DNA from: Pontibacter sp. FD36
GTDB lineage: Bacteria; Bacteroidota; Bacteroidia; Cytophagales; Hymenobacteraceae
Length of the DNA: 64,000 bases
Assembly: GCF_015686655.1 (NCBI RefSeq)
Contig: NZ_JADPMP010000011.1
Span: 1-64,000 of the forward strand
Direction: 5' to 3'
Below the pieces are notes generated by a model. It saw only the letters and a list, made by a program, of their open reading frames with translations. It was not told the origin of the DNA and ran no database searches. Position numbers and translations under genes: made by a program. Positions 1 through 8,867 of this stretch are shown one piece after another; positions within the stretch are counted from its first letter, which is position 1, and every line of letters begins with the position of its first letter.

Positions 1-1
1 G

Positions 2-1426
2 CTGGCCTGCTACATCTTCGCAGACTTCTTTTACAACTTTGCAGACAGTCCGCTGCTGGTAATCGACTATACTGATGTAGGTTTCCTGCTGCTGGCTATG
101 TTCTTTGTGGCGCTGTATACCTTCGCCGCCTTCCTGGTAGCACTCTTCAGCTTACCTACCTCGAGTGTGTTTGAGCAAAAGAGCGAAGACCTGCTCAACT
201 TCCAGCGCCTGAGCCAGTCTATACAGCAGGGCCAGAGCGAGAAACAGGTATACGACATGCTTTTTGAGAGCACCGTGAAGGCGGCCGATGCCAGCGCTGC
301 CTGGCTCGAGATATTCAAAGGAGAGAAAAAAGATGAAATAGAGTTGTGCCATCAGCTCACCATAGAAGAAGAACAGATCAAGCGTATACGGCACTTGCTG
401 CTGGCCTACAACATCCAGCACATCGACTACATCAACAATAACCTCGACCGTAACCCTGGCTTCCGGGACCTGACGCTGCCTTGGAAATCGCTGATCATTC
501 TGCCGATCAAATCGAAGAAGCACCTCTTTGGGGTGCTATACCTGCTGAAGGACATTGAGCAAGGCTTTGACAGGGAAACGGTGAACGTACTGCGCACCTT
601 CACCAACCAGACCATTCTCACGATCGAAAACCTGCGCCTTGTACATGAGTCACTGCAAAACGAGCGTTACAAAGAGGAGCTCAAAATTGCCTCGCTCGTA
701 CAGGATAGCCTTATCCCGAAAAAATTCCCGAGTGACAGCTGGTTCGAGATTTCCACGCATGCGAAAGCAGCCAAAGAAGTAGGTGGTGACTTTTATGACT
801 TTCTGCAATTGAGCGAGTCACGCATTGCCATTATCATCGGCGACGTGTCGGGCAAAGGTATTTCGGCGGCCTTCCACATGGCCCAGATGAAGGGTATTTT
901 CCATGGCCTGATGCAGCAGGATATGCCGCCTAGTGAGTTCATGAAACAAGCTAACAGCGCCCTGAGCCGATGCCTTGAGAAAACCTCTTTTATTACTTCT
1001 GCGCTATACATCATTGATTATCGCATGAAGGGCTTTATGTTTGCCCGCGCAGGCCACTGCCATACCCTGTACTACAACTCCATGATGGATGACACTTTCT
1101 ATTTCCAGACGGACGGGTTGGGACTTGGTATCATTCGTGATAAAAGTTATAACAATCACGTTCGGGAAATGTATTATGACTACAACCCGAGCGATGTGAT
1201 GGTGATTTACACAGATGGTATCGTGGAGGCTCGCAGCCCTGCCAACGAGGAGTATGGAGAGGACAGATTGCGCTATATGCTCACCCAGACCTACCACTTG
1301 GAGGCCGAGGATATCAAGTGTGCTATTATTAACGACCTGGAGGATTTTACCGGTCCCACAGAAAACCTATATGATGACCAGACGCTGCTTGTCATCAAGT
1401 TTAAGCCGACTCAACCTAGTGAATAG
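2..1426 (+). CDS. SpoIIE-family PP2C-type serine phosphatase, 5' truncated by window edge
   Basis: The reading frame is open to the window edge, so the N-terminus is missing; the Met at 98 lies inside a hydrophobic segment and is unlikely to be the true start. At least one or two membrane segments precede a coiled stretch, a GAF-like sensor region (about 250-650) and a C-terminal PP2C/SpoIIE domain. Its metal-binding signatures are visible: GGDFYD near 782, GDVSGKG near 840, YTDG near 1210 and YDDQT near 1372. By family knowledge it dephosphorylates a phospho-STAS antagonist, like RsbU or SpoIIE. The STAS and HATPase genes follow within 14 bp, which fits a partner-switching operon. Function is a confident family call; the signal sensed is unknown. 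Confidence 0.9.
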   Translation: MACYIFADFFYNFADSPLLVIDYTDVGFLLLAMFFVALYTFAAFLVALFSLPTSSVFEQKSEDLLNFQRLSQSIQQGQSEKQVYDMLFESTVKAADASAAWLEIFKGEKKDEIELCHQLTIEEEQIKRIRHLLLAYNIQHIDYINNNLDRNPGFRDLTLPWKSLIILPIKSKKHLFGVLYLLKDIEQGFDRETVNVLRTFTNQTILTIENLRLVHESLQNERYKEELKIASLVQDSLIPKKFPSDSWFEISTHAKAAKEVGGDFYDFLQLSESRIAIIIGDVSGKGISAAFHMAQMKGIFHGLMQQDMPPSEFMKQANSALSRCLEKTSFITSALYIIDYRMKGFMFARAGHCHTLYYNSMMDDTFYFQTDGLGLGIIRDKSYNNHVREMYYDYNPSDVMVIYTDGIVEARSPANEEYGEDRLRYMLTQTYHLEAEDIKCAIINDLEDFTGPTENLYDDQTLLVIKFKPTQPSE

Positions 1427-1439
1427 TTATACGTAAAGG

Positions 1440-1784
1440 ATGCCGATGAAAATTACTAACCAAATCAAAGACACGACAATCATCATCACCCTGGATGGTG
1501 AACTGGACGCAAGCTCATCAGTTATGCTCGATGAAGCGCTTTCCGACCCCGAGATCATGACCTACAGCAAGATCCTGGTAGACTGCAAAGACCTGAACTA
1601 CATCTCGTCTGCAGGCCTTGGGGTATTCATTTCGCACCTGCAGCGATTTGAGGATGCACAGATCAAACTCATTTTCTACAACATGCAGGACAAAGTGCGC
1701 AACGTGTTCGAAATCCTGGGCCTTGACCTGCTCATGACTATCGTTTCGGATTACGAGGAAGCCATGACCATTGCTGATGAATAA
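1440..1784 (+). CDS. STAS-domain anti-sigma factor antagonist (RsbV/SpoIIAA-like)
   Basis: A 114-residue single STAS domain, the usual size for anti-sigma antagonists. The phospho-acceptor loop reads LNYISSAGLGVF at residues 52-63, and Ser57 aligns with the serine phosphorylated in RsbV. It should bind the downstream HATPase when unphosphorylated and be released from phosphate by the upstream PP2C protein. ATG at 1440 and ATG at 1446 are both possible starts; 1446 gives the more typical N-terminus MKITNQ. The 3' end overlaps the next gene, which supports translational coupling. Confidence 0.88.
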   Translation: MPMKITNQIKDTTIIITLDGELDASSSVMLDEALSDPEIMTYSKILVDCKDLNYISSAGLGVFISHLQRFEDAQIKLIFYNMQDKVRNVFEILGLDLLMTIVSDYEEAMTIADE

Positions 1785-2187
1785 TAAAATTACAGTTAGC
1801 TGTACTAAAAAAAATCTGAAGCAAATACGGGACTTCGTCACGGAGTATCTGGCAGGTTACAAACTGACAGATATCCTGATGAATCAGATCGTATTGGCTG
1901 TGGATGAGATATGCGCGAACCTCATCATCCACGCCAATCAGGAAGATCCTTCCAAATCCATTTCAATGGCCATAACGGAGAAGAGCGGGATGCTCAAATT
2001 CGAGATTACCGATAATGGCGTGGCTTTTCGCCGCTCAGAATACAAAGAGCCTAACATCGAAGAACATATCCGGATCGGCAAAAAGGGGGGCGTCGGCATC
2101 GCCCTCGTCAACCGCATCATGGATCGCGTGGAGTTCGAGTCAGACGATAGGCAGAACACCTGCCTCCTCTACAAAAAAATTAAATAG
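1777..2187 (+). CDS. Anti-sigma regulatory factor, HATPase_c serine kinase (RsbW-like)
   Basis: A GHKL ATP-binding protein of about 136 residues with the N-box DEICANLIIHAN, a G1 box ITDNGVAF and a G2 box GKKGGVGIALV. By family it phosphorylates the STAS antagonist on serine and otherwise sequesters a target, classically a sigma factor. No SigB-type sigma factor lies nearby, so the real partner is unknown. The start could be 1771 (MLMNNK) or 1777 (MNNK); both overlap the STAS gene. A single-domain kinase with no receiver or histidine-kinase parts. Confidence 0.88.
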   Translation: MNNKITVSCTKKNLKQIRDFVTEYLAGYKLTDILMNQIVLAVDEICANLIIHANQEDPSKSISMAITEKSGMLKFEITDNGVAFRRSEYKEPNIEEHIRIGKKGGVGIALVNRIMDRVEFESDDRQNTCLLYKKIK

Positions 2188-2266
2188 GGCTGAGCTGCAC
2201 ACTTTTAGCGCCCCTTGTCCGTTATCCGGAACGAAATCGCATGCAATAGGATTATAGTGGTACTTT

Positions 2267-2300
2267 TTGACTAATCTGTCAGAAAAATTAACTAAAATTG
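2267..2300 (+). promoter_or_regulatory. Possible Bacteroidota promoter for the PPIase operon
   Basis: TTG at 2267-2269 is followed after 23 bp by TAAAATTG at 2293-2300, one mismatch from the TAnnTTTG -7 consensus. It lies about 50 bp upstream of the PPIase ATG at 2352. Inference from spacing and consensus only. Confidence 0.35.
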
Positions 2301-2351
2301 CATGATCTGACCTCGTCAGGACAAAACCAAGCGTTAGTTTATCATCTATTT

Positions 2352-4661
2352 ATGCGCAGCAATCAACTACTTGTTGCGGCAGCGGCCCTCCTAATGGCTG
2401 GCTGTACCGCAACCAGGAAGAATGACAAGCAGGAACCTATCATTGCGACCATTGGCTCCCAACCTATTTACACATCCGAGTTTCAGTATGTGTATGAGAA
2501 GAACAACGGAGGCAATGAAGACGCCTATACTCGCCAGAGTGTAAGCGAGTACCTCGATCTCTATACCCGTTTCAAGCTGAAGGTGATGGAAGGCGAAAGC
2601 CGTGGCCTGGACACCACCACCGCTTTTAAGCGCGAACTGGAGGGCTATAAGGAACAACTCGCCCAACCTTACCTCACCGAAAAAAGTGTGACCGACCAGC
2701 TGGTGCAGGAGGCTTACGAGCGCCTGAAACAGGAGGTGAACGCATCGCACATACTTCTCGGTCTACCCAACGATCCAAGCCCGCAGGACACACTGGCAGC
2801 CTACAACCAGGCCCTGGAGTTGCGCAAGCGATTGGAGGCTGGAGAGGCCTTTGAAAAGCTTGCCCGTGAGTTTTCACACGACCCATCGGCAGCTGAAAAC
2901 GGCGGTAACTTAGGCTACTTTACGGCCATGCAGATGGTATATCGCTTCGAAGACGCCGCCTACAAAACACCAGTTGGTCAGATCTCGATGCCGGTTCGCA
3001 CCCGATTCGGCTATCACCTGATCAAGGTAAACGACAAGCGTGCCGCACAGGGCGAAGTAAAAGTAGCTCATATCATGGTACGTGCCACACCGGGTATGCC
3101 GAAGGCAGACTCGCTGGCAGCCAAGCAGCGCATCGATGCTATCTACAAGCGAGTGCAGCGCAACGAGAGCTGGGACCGCCTGGCCGCTGAGTTTTCAGAG
3201 GACGCCAACTCTGCCGCCAACGGCGGGGAGCTGCCCTGGTTCGGTACCGGCCGCATGATCCCTTCGTTTGAGGAGGTATCATTTGCCTTGAAAAAAGAGG
3301 GTGAAGTGGCCCCTCCGGTGCTGACGCCTTATGGCTGGCACATTATCAAGCTTGTCGGCAAGCAATCGCTTCCTCCGTTTGAGGACATGGAGCAGAACCT
3401 ACGCAACAAGATTGCCAAAGACTCCCGCTCCGAGCTGAACAAAGCAGCCTTCCTGAAGCGCATCAAAACAGAAAACAACTTCAGCGAAGATGCCACTGTG
3501 AAAGCCGCTGCCTTGGGTAAGGCTACTGATGCCCTGATGCAAGGCAAATGGGACTATGATGCCGCTGATAGATCACTGAAGAACACACTGTTCACGATAC
3601 AGGGCAAGCCTTATACCGTGGCCGACTTCTATAGCTATGTGAAGGCTGAGCAACGTCCGCGTATGGCGGGCACCCCACAGCACCACATGAGCTCGTTTTA
3701 TGACAACTTCGTGCAGAAGAGCTTGTTGGCCTACGAGCGTGCCAACCTGGAGAACAAGTATCCGGATTACCGCATGCTGGTGCGTGAGTACCACGACGGC
3801 ATCCTGCTGTTCCAGTTGATGGACGAGAAGGTATGGTCAAAGGCTGTAGAAGACACAGCTGGCCTCCAGGCGTACTTTGAGCAGAACCGTGATAAGTACC
3901 AGTGGAAAGAGCGTGCACAGGCCACCGTGATCAGCGCTGCCAATGCGGAGTTACTCTCTAAAGCACAGCAGCAGTTGAGTGAGCGCCGCTACGAGGTACG
4001 CAACGGCAAACCAGCCGATATTACTTTCGAAACGAACAGCGCCACCCCGGATCAGGCAAGTATAGCCCGACTGAACGAACTGGCTGACCGGTTAAGCAAC
4101 AACCCGAACCTGACGCTGGAAGTGAATGGTCATGCCGATGCACGTGAAGCAGCTGGCAAGCGTGACCTTTCCGCAGAGCGCTCGCAGGCTGTAATGGCTT
4201 ACCTGACTGCCCGTGGCGTAGCAGCAGACCAGCTCAGCGCCAAAGCACTGGGCAAAACCAAGCAAGCCGCCGCTGACAATACCGAAACAGGCCGCCGCCG
4301 CAACAGACGCGTGTCGTTCACGCTTTACTCTTCAGAGTTGAGTGCACTGGCTGACAACCTGAATGCTGGCAACCCGCTGGGTGTACAGATCGTCGAGAAA
4401 AAATTCCAGAAAGGCGAAAACAAAGCTGTGGACGCTGTGAAGTGGGAAAAAGGCTCTTACAACACCGAACTGAACGGACGCAAGTACCTGGTGATCGTGC
4501 ACGATGTACTGGCTCCTGCTCCCAAGCAGCTGTCTGAAGTGAGAGGTCAGGTAACGGCTGACTACCAGAACTACCTGGACGAGCAGTGGGTAAAGCAGCT
4601 GCAGGAAAAGAACCCGGTTAGCGTTAACCAGACAGAGGTCGATAAAATTATCAGAAAATAA
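2352..4661 (+). CDS. Peptidylprolyl isomerase lipoprotein, two parvulin domains plus inserted OmpA-like domain
   Basis: The chosen start at 2352 begins a lipoprotein signal peptide (MRSNQLLVAAAALLMAGC); an earlier in-frame start at 2298 would bury it. A PpiC/SurA-like helical N-terminus is followed by two parvulin rotamase domains (first around VNASHILLG, second around VKVAHIMV, each with a SxxNGGxLxxF-type segment). Between the PPIase body and its C-terminal tail, about 4010-4335, sits an OmpA/MotB-like peptidoglycan-binding module with NGHAD and LSAERSQAV motifs. The role is probably periplasmic folding of outer-membrane proteins. It precedes another parvulin gene and moxR on the same strand. 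The inserted OmpA module is unusual for the family. Confidence 0.88.
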   Translation: MRSNQLLVAAAALLMAGCTATRKNDKQEPIIATIGSQPIYTSEFQYVYEKNNGGNEDAYTRQSVSEYLDLYTRFKLKVMEGESRGLDTTTAFKRELEGYKEQLAQPYLTEKSVTDQLVQEAYERLKQEVNASHILLGLPNDPSPQDTLAAYNQALELRKRLEAGEAFEKLAREFSHDPSAAENGGNLGYFTAMQMVYRFEDAAYKTPVGQISMPVRTRFGYHLIKVNDKRAAQGEVKVAHIMVRATPGMPKADSLAAKQRIDAIYKRVQRNESWDRLAAEFSEDANSAANGGELPWFGTGRMIPSFEEVSFALKKEGEVAPPVLTPYGWHIIKLVGKQSLPPFEDMEQNLRNKIAKDSRSELNKAAFLKRIKTENNFSEDATVKAAALGKATDALMQGKWDYDAADRSLKNTLFTIQGKPYTVADFYSYVKAEQRPRMAGTPQHHMSSFYDNFVQKSLLAYERANLENKYPDYRMLVREYHDGILLFQLMDEKVWSKAVEDTAGLQAYFEQNRDKYQWKERAQATVISAANAELLSKAQQQLSERRYEVRNGKPADITFETNSATPDQASIARLNELADRLSNNPNLTLEVNGHADAREAAGKRDLSAERSQAVMAYLTARGVAADQLSAKALGKTKQAAADNTETGRRRNRRVSFTLYSSELSALADNLNAGNPLGVQIVEKKFQKGENKAVDAVKWEKGSYNTELNGRKYLVIVHDVLAPAPKQLSEVRGQVTADYQNYLDEQWVKQLQEKNPVSVNQTEVDKIIRK

Positions 4662-4697
4662 AGCGGGTCCGCAACGAGAGAACCGATAGAAGCCAAC

Positions 4698-6071
4698 ATG
4701 CATAACACAATCTATAAAACGAAAAACCTGGCCCTGCTACTGCTCAGCCTGATTACGGTATTTACAGCTACGGCACAGGCACCTACCCAGAAAAAACTGG
4801 ACGGCATTATTGCCAAGGTAGACAACCATGTGATCCTGCGTTCCGAACTTGAATTCAGCTACCTGCAGTACCTGGCCCAGAACAAACAGCAGCCAAGCGA
4901 ACAGAACGAGCCGTTGAAGTGCGAGATACTTAAGTCGATGGTACAGGAGAAGCTATTGCTGGCCCGTGCCGAGATTGACTCAGTTGTAGTGGAGGAAGCT
5001 GCCGTAACCGGTGAGCTGAACCGCCGAATTGATTATCTGGCCTCACAAGTGGGTGGTACCGAGCGTCTTGAGCAGTACTACAAAAAGAGCATTAAGCAGC
5101 TGCGCGACGAACTGCGCCGCACTGTTCGCAACCAGATGGTGTCTGAAAAGATGCAGCGTGATATCACTGAGAAAGTAACCGTTACCCCGAAAGAGGTGCG
5201 CCGTTACTTCAACCAGATCCCGGCTGACAGCTTGCCTTACTTCTCCAGCGAAGTACAGTTGAGCCACATCGTGAAGTATGCAGAGGTAAGCCGCCAGCAG
5301 AAGCAGGCTGCCCGCCAGCAACTGGAAGCTCTACGTGAGCGCATTGTGGCCGGAGAAGACTTTGCCACACTGGCACGCGAGTATTCGCAAGACCCGGGTT
5401 CAGCAGAAGCTGGTGGAGAACTGGGCTTCTTCAAGAAGAAAGAACTGGTACCAGAGTATGAAGCCGCTGCGCTGCGCCTCGAGCCAGGCCAGATGTCTAA
5501 TGTCATAGAGTCCATGTTCGGCTTCCACCTGATCCAGATGATCGAGCGCAAAGGCCAGGAGTTCAACACACGTCATATCCTTATCAAGCCTGCCACCGCC
5601 CGTGTAGATGTGCAGGATGCCATCGCCGCCCTGGACAGTGTGCGTACGCTGATCGTGAATGACAGCATCAGCTTTGCCAAGGCTGCCAAAGATTTTTCGG
5701 ACGACAAGAACACAAAAGACAACGGTGGTACCCTGATGAGCCGTATGACTGGTAGCTCTTACATCCCGATGGATGAAGTGGAACCAGGTATATTCTTCGT
5801 GATCGACACCATGAAAGTTGGTGACGTATCGAAGCCGGTTAGCTTCACAACGCCTGACGGTAGAGAAGCAGCCCGCATCATCCAGCTTCGTTACAAATCG
5901 TCTCCTCACCTCGCCAACCTGCGCGACGACTACCAGAAGATCGCCGCCGCCGCCCTGGCACAGAAAAGAGACAAAGCTGTGGATGAGTGGTTCCGAAAAA
6001 ACATTGACACCGTATTCATTGAGATCGATCCGGACTACGATCGATGCAAAGTGCTTGACTTAACGCAATAG
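4698..6071 (+). CDS. SurA-like periplasmic peptidylprolyl isomerase
   Basis: 457 residues with an N-terminal signal segment (LALLLLSLITVFTATAQA), a SurA_N-like chaperone region beginning DGIIAKVDNHVILRSELE, and two parvulin domains (around VQLSHIVKYA and FNTRHILIKP). This matches SurA architecture: a chaperone and proline isomerase for unfolded outer-membrane proteins in the periplasm. It lies 36 bp downstream of the first PPIase gene and 6 bp upstream of moxR, so the three are probably co-transcribed. No missing domain is evident. Confidence 0.88.
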   Translation: MHNTIYKTKNLALLLLSLITVFTATAQAPTQKKLDGIIAKVDNHVILRSELEFSYLQYLAQNKQQPSEQNEPLKCEILKSMVQEKLLLARAEIDSVVVEEAAVTGELNRRIDYLASQVGGTERLEQYYKKSIKQLRDELRRTVRNQMVSEKMQRDITEKVTVTPKEVRRYFNQIPADSLPYFSSEVQLSHIVKYAEVSRQQKQAARQQLEALRERIVAGEDFATLAREYSQDPGSAEAGGELGFFKKKELVPEYEAAALRLEPGQMSNVIESMFGFHLIQMIERKGQEFNTRHILIKPATARVDVQDAIAALDSVRTLIVNDSISFAKAAKDFSDDKNTKDNGGTLMSRMTGSSYIPMDEVEPGIFFVIDTMKVGDVSKPVSFTTPDGREAARIIQLRYKSSPHLANLRDDYQKIAAAALAQKRDKAVDEWFRKNIDTVFIEIDPDYDRCKVLDLTQ

Positions 6072-6077
6072 ACACCC

Positions 6078-7043
6078 ATGAAGCAGTATACCTCTGACAA
6101 AGAAGCAGCTGATGCGCTGCACCGCTCCTACCAGGACCTCACTTCCGAAATATCTAAAGTCATAGTAGGACAGGAAGAGGTCGTGCGCCTGGTGCTCACA
6201 GCCGTTTTTTGTCAGGGGCACTGCCTTCTGGTCGGTGTTCCCGGTCTTGCCAAAACCCTCCTCATCCAGACCATCGCCTCTTCGCTTGACATGTCCTTCA
6301 GTCGGGTACAGTTTACCCCGGATTTGATGCCAAGCGATATTGTAGGAGCCGAGACGCTGGACAAGGACCGCAACTTCAACTTTGTGACGGGCCCAATCTT
6401 CGCCAACATTATTCTGGCTGACGAGATCAACCGTACTCCCCCCAAAACACAGGCAGCCCTGCTGGAAGCCATGCAGGAGTATGCCGTGACAGTTGCCGGC
6501 AAGCGCTACGAGCTTCCACGCCCGTTCTTCGTACTTGCCACCCAAAACCCGATCGAGCAGGAAGGCACCTACCCCCTGCCTGAGGCACAGCTCGACCGCT
6601 TCATGTTCAACATCACGCTGGGCTACCCGAGCTACGAGTCGGAGCTGCAGATTGTGAAGAACACAACCGGCGCTGCCCGTGTGGCACTTGACAAGATCTT
6701 GCACGCTGATGACATCATGGCTTTCCAGCAACTGGTGCGCCGCGTACCTGTGGTGGACAATGTGGTGGAGTATGCTGTGAAGCTTGTTCACAAAACCCGC
6801 CCTAATACAGCGATAGGGTCAGAACGGGCCAGTCAATACCTGGAGTGGGGTGCCGGTCCGCGTGCCTCCCAGCATTTGATTATCGGAGCGAAGTGCAATG
6901 CCCTGCTCAATGGCAAGTACTCGCCTGATATAGAAGATGTGCAGGCTGTTGCACTCCCTATTCTGCGTCACCGCATCGTGCGCAACTTCAAAGCCGAGGC
7001 CGAGGGCATTACGGTTGAGCAGCTGATTCAGGAGTTGCTTTAA
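6078..7043 (+). CDS. MoxR-family AAA+ ATPase
   Basis: 321 residues with Walker A GVPGLAKT (residues 53-60), Walker B IILADEINR, sensor-type ATQNPIEQEGTYPLPEAQLDR and a C-terminal lid domain, all typical of MoxR proteins. MoxR ATPases act as chaperone-like remodellers and are usually followed by a DUF58 gene; none follows here, since the next stretch is a repeat-rich intergenic region. Linkage to two parvulin genes upstream suggests an envelope-protein maturation role, which is inference. The TAA stop at 7041-7043 abuts the downstream repeat element. Confidence 0.92.
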   Translation: MKQYTSDKEAADALHRSYQDLTSEISKVIVGQEEVVRLVLTAVFCQGHCLLVGVPGLAKTLLIQTIASSLDMSFSRVQFTPDLMPSDIVGAETLDKDRNFNFVTGPIFANIILADEINRTPPKTQAALLEAMQEYAVTVAGKRYELPRPFFVLATQNPIEQEGTYPLPEAQLDRFMFNITLGYPSYESELQIVKNTTGAARVALDKILHADDIMAFQQLVRRVPVVDNVVEYAVKLVHKTRPNTAIGSERASQYLEWGAGPRASQHLIIGAKCNALLNGKYSPDIEDVQAVALPILRHRIVRNFKAEAEGITVEQLIQELL

Positions 7044-7231
7044 TTGTTGATTGCTTATTGTTGATTATTTAAAATTTCTCAGGTATAGCTCAAGCCGACT
7101 AGATATTGTTTTCTAGTAAGATTGGAGGAGTGAACTTAACAAATTTTCAGTCATATAGGACGTCAACAATTCAGCAATTGAACAATTCAACCATTCAAGA
7201 GACAACAATTAACAACCAGCAATCAACAATT
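7042..7231 (+). repeat. Repeat-rich intergenic element with inverted A/C-word ends
   Basis: Low-complexity words dominate: TTGTTGATT on the left, CAACAATT/AACAATTCA on the right. AATTGTTGATTGCT at 7042-7055 is the exact reverse complement of AGCAATCAACAATT at 7218-7231, and the match continues imperfectly inward, so the segment could fold into one long hairpin or be a MITE-like relic. The 13-mer CAACAATTAACAA at 7203-7215 recurs at 14935-14947. No coding capacity is seen. Confidence 0.5.
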
Positions 7232-7265
7232 TACTGAACAATTTAGCAATCTAAGCTTATTGGTG

Positions 7266-7273
7266 TAATTTTG
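7266..7273 (+). promoter_or_regulatory. Bacteroidota -7 element TAATTTTG
   Basis: An exact TAnnTTTG match 38 bp upstream of the ATG at 7311. No good TTG -33 element is visible 17-23 bp upstream. Confidence 0.4.
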
Positions 7274-7310
7274 CGGCTGTACTGATTTTTGACACATTAC
7301 CCTGAAACTT

Positions 7311-7742
7311 ATGGAGGCGGCAGCGCTATACGTTCGCTTTAAAGACAACCTGGCCACTATCATTGGAGCCCTGAACAGCAGACTGGAAGTTCGCTCCATG
7401 CCTTACAATGTATCTATTCCGCTGGAGGTAGACCTGCTGGCTGACATCCTGCGCCTGCACGGCCTTGACTTCAAATCTGAAATAGCAGGTGCTGCTCGTC
7501 TGGAGGATTTTACCCGCTGGTTTGAGCAGAACGAGAACGCCGTAATGGATACTTTGCAGCGTGTACTGGAAGAAAAGCGAGCCTACATGAAAACAGCAGG
7601 CGGCGTTGTACTGCAAAAAGAAATGCTGATCCGAAGACTGGAGTATTTCAATGAAACGGCCCATACCCTGGAGGTGATGATGCGCCAGCAGCAACTTAAC
7701 AGCCCGAAACACTTCAAGTACCCTTTCCTACTGAACCAATAG
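7311..7742 (+). CDS. Small conserved-looking protein of unknown function
   Basis: 143 residues, no signal peptide, no membrane segment, mostly predicted helical with a charged C-terminal half ending KYPFLLNQ. I do not recognise a domain. It has its own candidate -7 element upstream and a strong bidirectional terminator downstream, which supports a real transcription unit. Base composition and codon use match the neighbours. Function cannot be assigned. Confidence 0.75.
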   Translation: MEAAALYVRFKDNLATIIGALNSRLEVRSMPYNVSIPLEVDLLADILRLHGLDFKSEIAGAARLEDFTRWFEQNENAVMDTLQRVLEEKRAYMKTAGGVVLQKEMLIRRLEYFNETAHTLEVMMRQQQLNSPKHFKYPFLLNQ

Positions 7743-7764
7743 CCAGCGGCTATACCTGATAAAA

Positions 7765-7804
7765 CAAAGCGCCCGCATACCTATACCTGCGGGCGCTTTG
7801 TTTT
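7765..7804 (+). terminator. Bidirectional terminator
   Basis: A perfect 13-bp GC-rich stem (7765-7777 with 7788-7800) with T-runs on both sides, lying between convergent genes. The 10-nt loop contains the window-wide motif CTATACC. Confidence 0.85.
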
Positions 7805-7820
7805 CTATATCAATCGAAGC

Positions 7821-8687
7821 TTACTTATTCCGGATGGAGGTATGCCCCTCTTTGGAGTGATCCAGGTCCAGGTCGCCTTTTGGCTGCTTCTTCATGCTGG
7901 AGTCCGCCTCCTCACCTACAGGGCCTTTGGCGACCGTGATGCCTCCATCAACCATATAAAGTGCACCCGTCACATACGAAGCCTCGTCCGAGGCCAGGAA
8001 GCAGTAGACGTTCGCTACCTCTTCCGGGCTGCCTCTGCGCCCCATGGGTGTGGCTACCTTCATGGTCTTCACCATCTTCTTATCCATCGGTCCGGTGCTT
8101 TTGTGCGTCCAGGCGGTGTCGATTGGACCCGGGCCTACAATATTGACTCGCACACCAAACTGTGCCTGCTCTACGGCCAGCCCTTTCATGAAGGCATGTA
8201 TAAATCCTTTGGTTCCACCGTAGGGCGCATTCTGCGCTATACCGATCACACCGGCCTCCGATCCGGCCGACACGATGTTTCCTTTTGTTTTGTGCAGTTC
8301 AGGCAGCGCGGCCTTGCTCATGGCAAAAGCTGACTTAATATTGTTCTTGATCATGTAGTCCAGCGCCTCCTCTGTATAGTCCTGCAGCATATTCACCTCC
8401 GGAAAAACACCGGCATTGTTAATAAGGATGTCAAGTTGTCCATACTCCTTTACAGCCAATTTAACGCATTCCTTGGCATTGACTTCTGTGGAGATATCAC
8501 CATTATAAGCGATTGCTTCTCCTCCTTCCTTCTGTATCTCCTTTACTACATCGTCTACGGGGTCCTCCGGAAAGCCTGCTACCACCACACGGGCACCTTC
8601 CTGCGCAAATTTCTTGCAGATGGCCTCTCCTATACCTGTACCGCCGCCTGTCACAATAGCGACCTTGCCTTCTAATCTGTTTTTCAT
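7821..8687 (-). CDS. SDR-family NAD(P)-dependent oxidoreductase
   Basis: A classical short-chain dehydrogenase of about 288 residues: Rossmann motif TGGGTGIG near residues 13-20, NNAG motif, and the catalytic Ser/Tyr/Lys set in GNIVSAGSEAG...YGGTK. Glucose-1-dehydrogenase-like SDRs look similar, but the substrate cannot be read from sequence. The start at 8687 (MKNRLEGKVAIVTGG) is preferred over 8714 because the family begins just before the Rossmann strand. The C-terminal tail is charged and His/Asp-rich (about 25 residues). It is alone between a shared terminator and a divergent GNAT gene. Confidence 0.88.
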   Translation of the reverse strand: MKNRLEGKVAIVTGGGTGIGEAICKKFAQEGARVVVAGFPEDPVDDVVKEIQKEGGEAIAYNGDISTEVNAKECVKLAVKEYGQLDILINNAGVFPEVNMLQDYTEEALDYMIKNNIKSAFAMSKAALPELHKTKGNIVSAGSEAGVIGIAQNAPYGGTKGFIHAFMKGLAVEQAQFGVRVNIVGPGPIDTAWTHKSTGPMDKKMVKTMKVATPMGRRGSPEEVANVYCFLASDEASYVTGALYMVDGGITVAKGPVGEEADSSMKKQPKGDLDLDHSKEGHTSIRNK

Positions 8688-8867
8688 AGTCAATTGATTA
8701 ATGTTAAAGCACATGTATTGTATAAGCTTGTAACGGCCATGACCGCTGGTCGGTTAGCTCGTGACAGGACAAGGAAGATAATTTCCACATTTTTAGCTGG
8801 ATAGCGTATGACAAACAAAGCAGGCGGAACAACGTCACATCTGATTCATTATAACTACACCATCGCT

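Noticed and set aside
4005-4335. OmpA-like segment considered as an assembly chimera or frameshift
   Set aside because: The frame is continuous on both sides with matching codon use and a normal PPIase tail after it.
6060-6791. 243-codon minus-strand open frame over moxR
   Set aside because: Shadow of the MoxR reading frame; no domain and no promoter.
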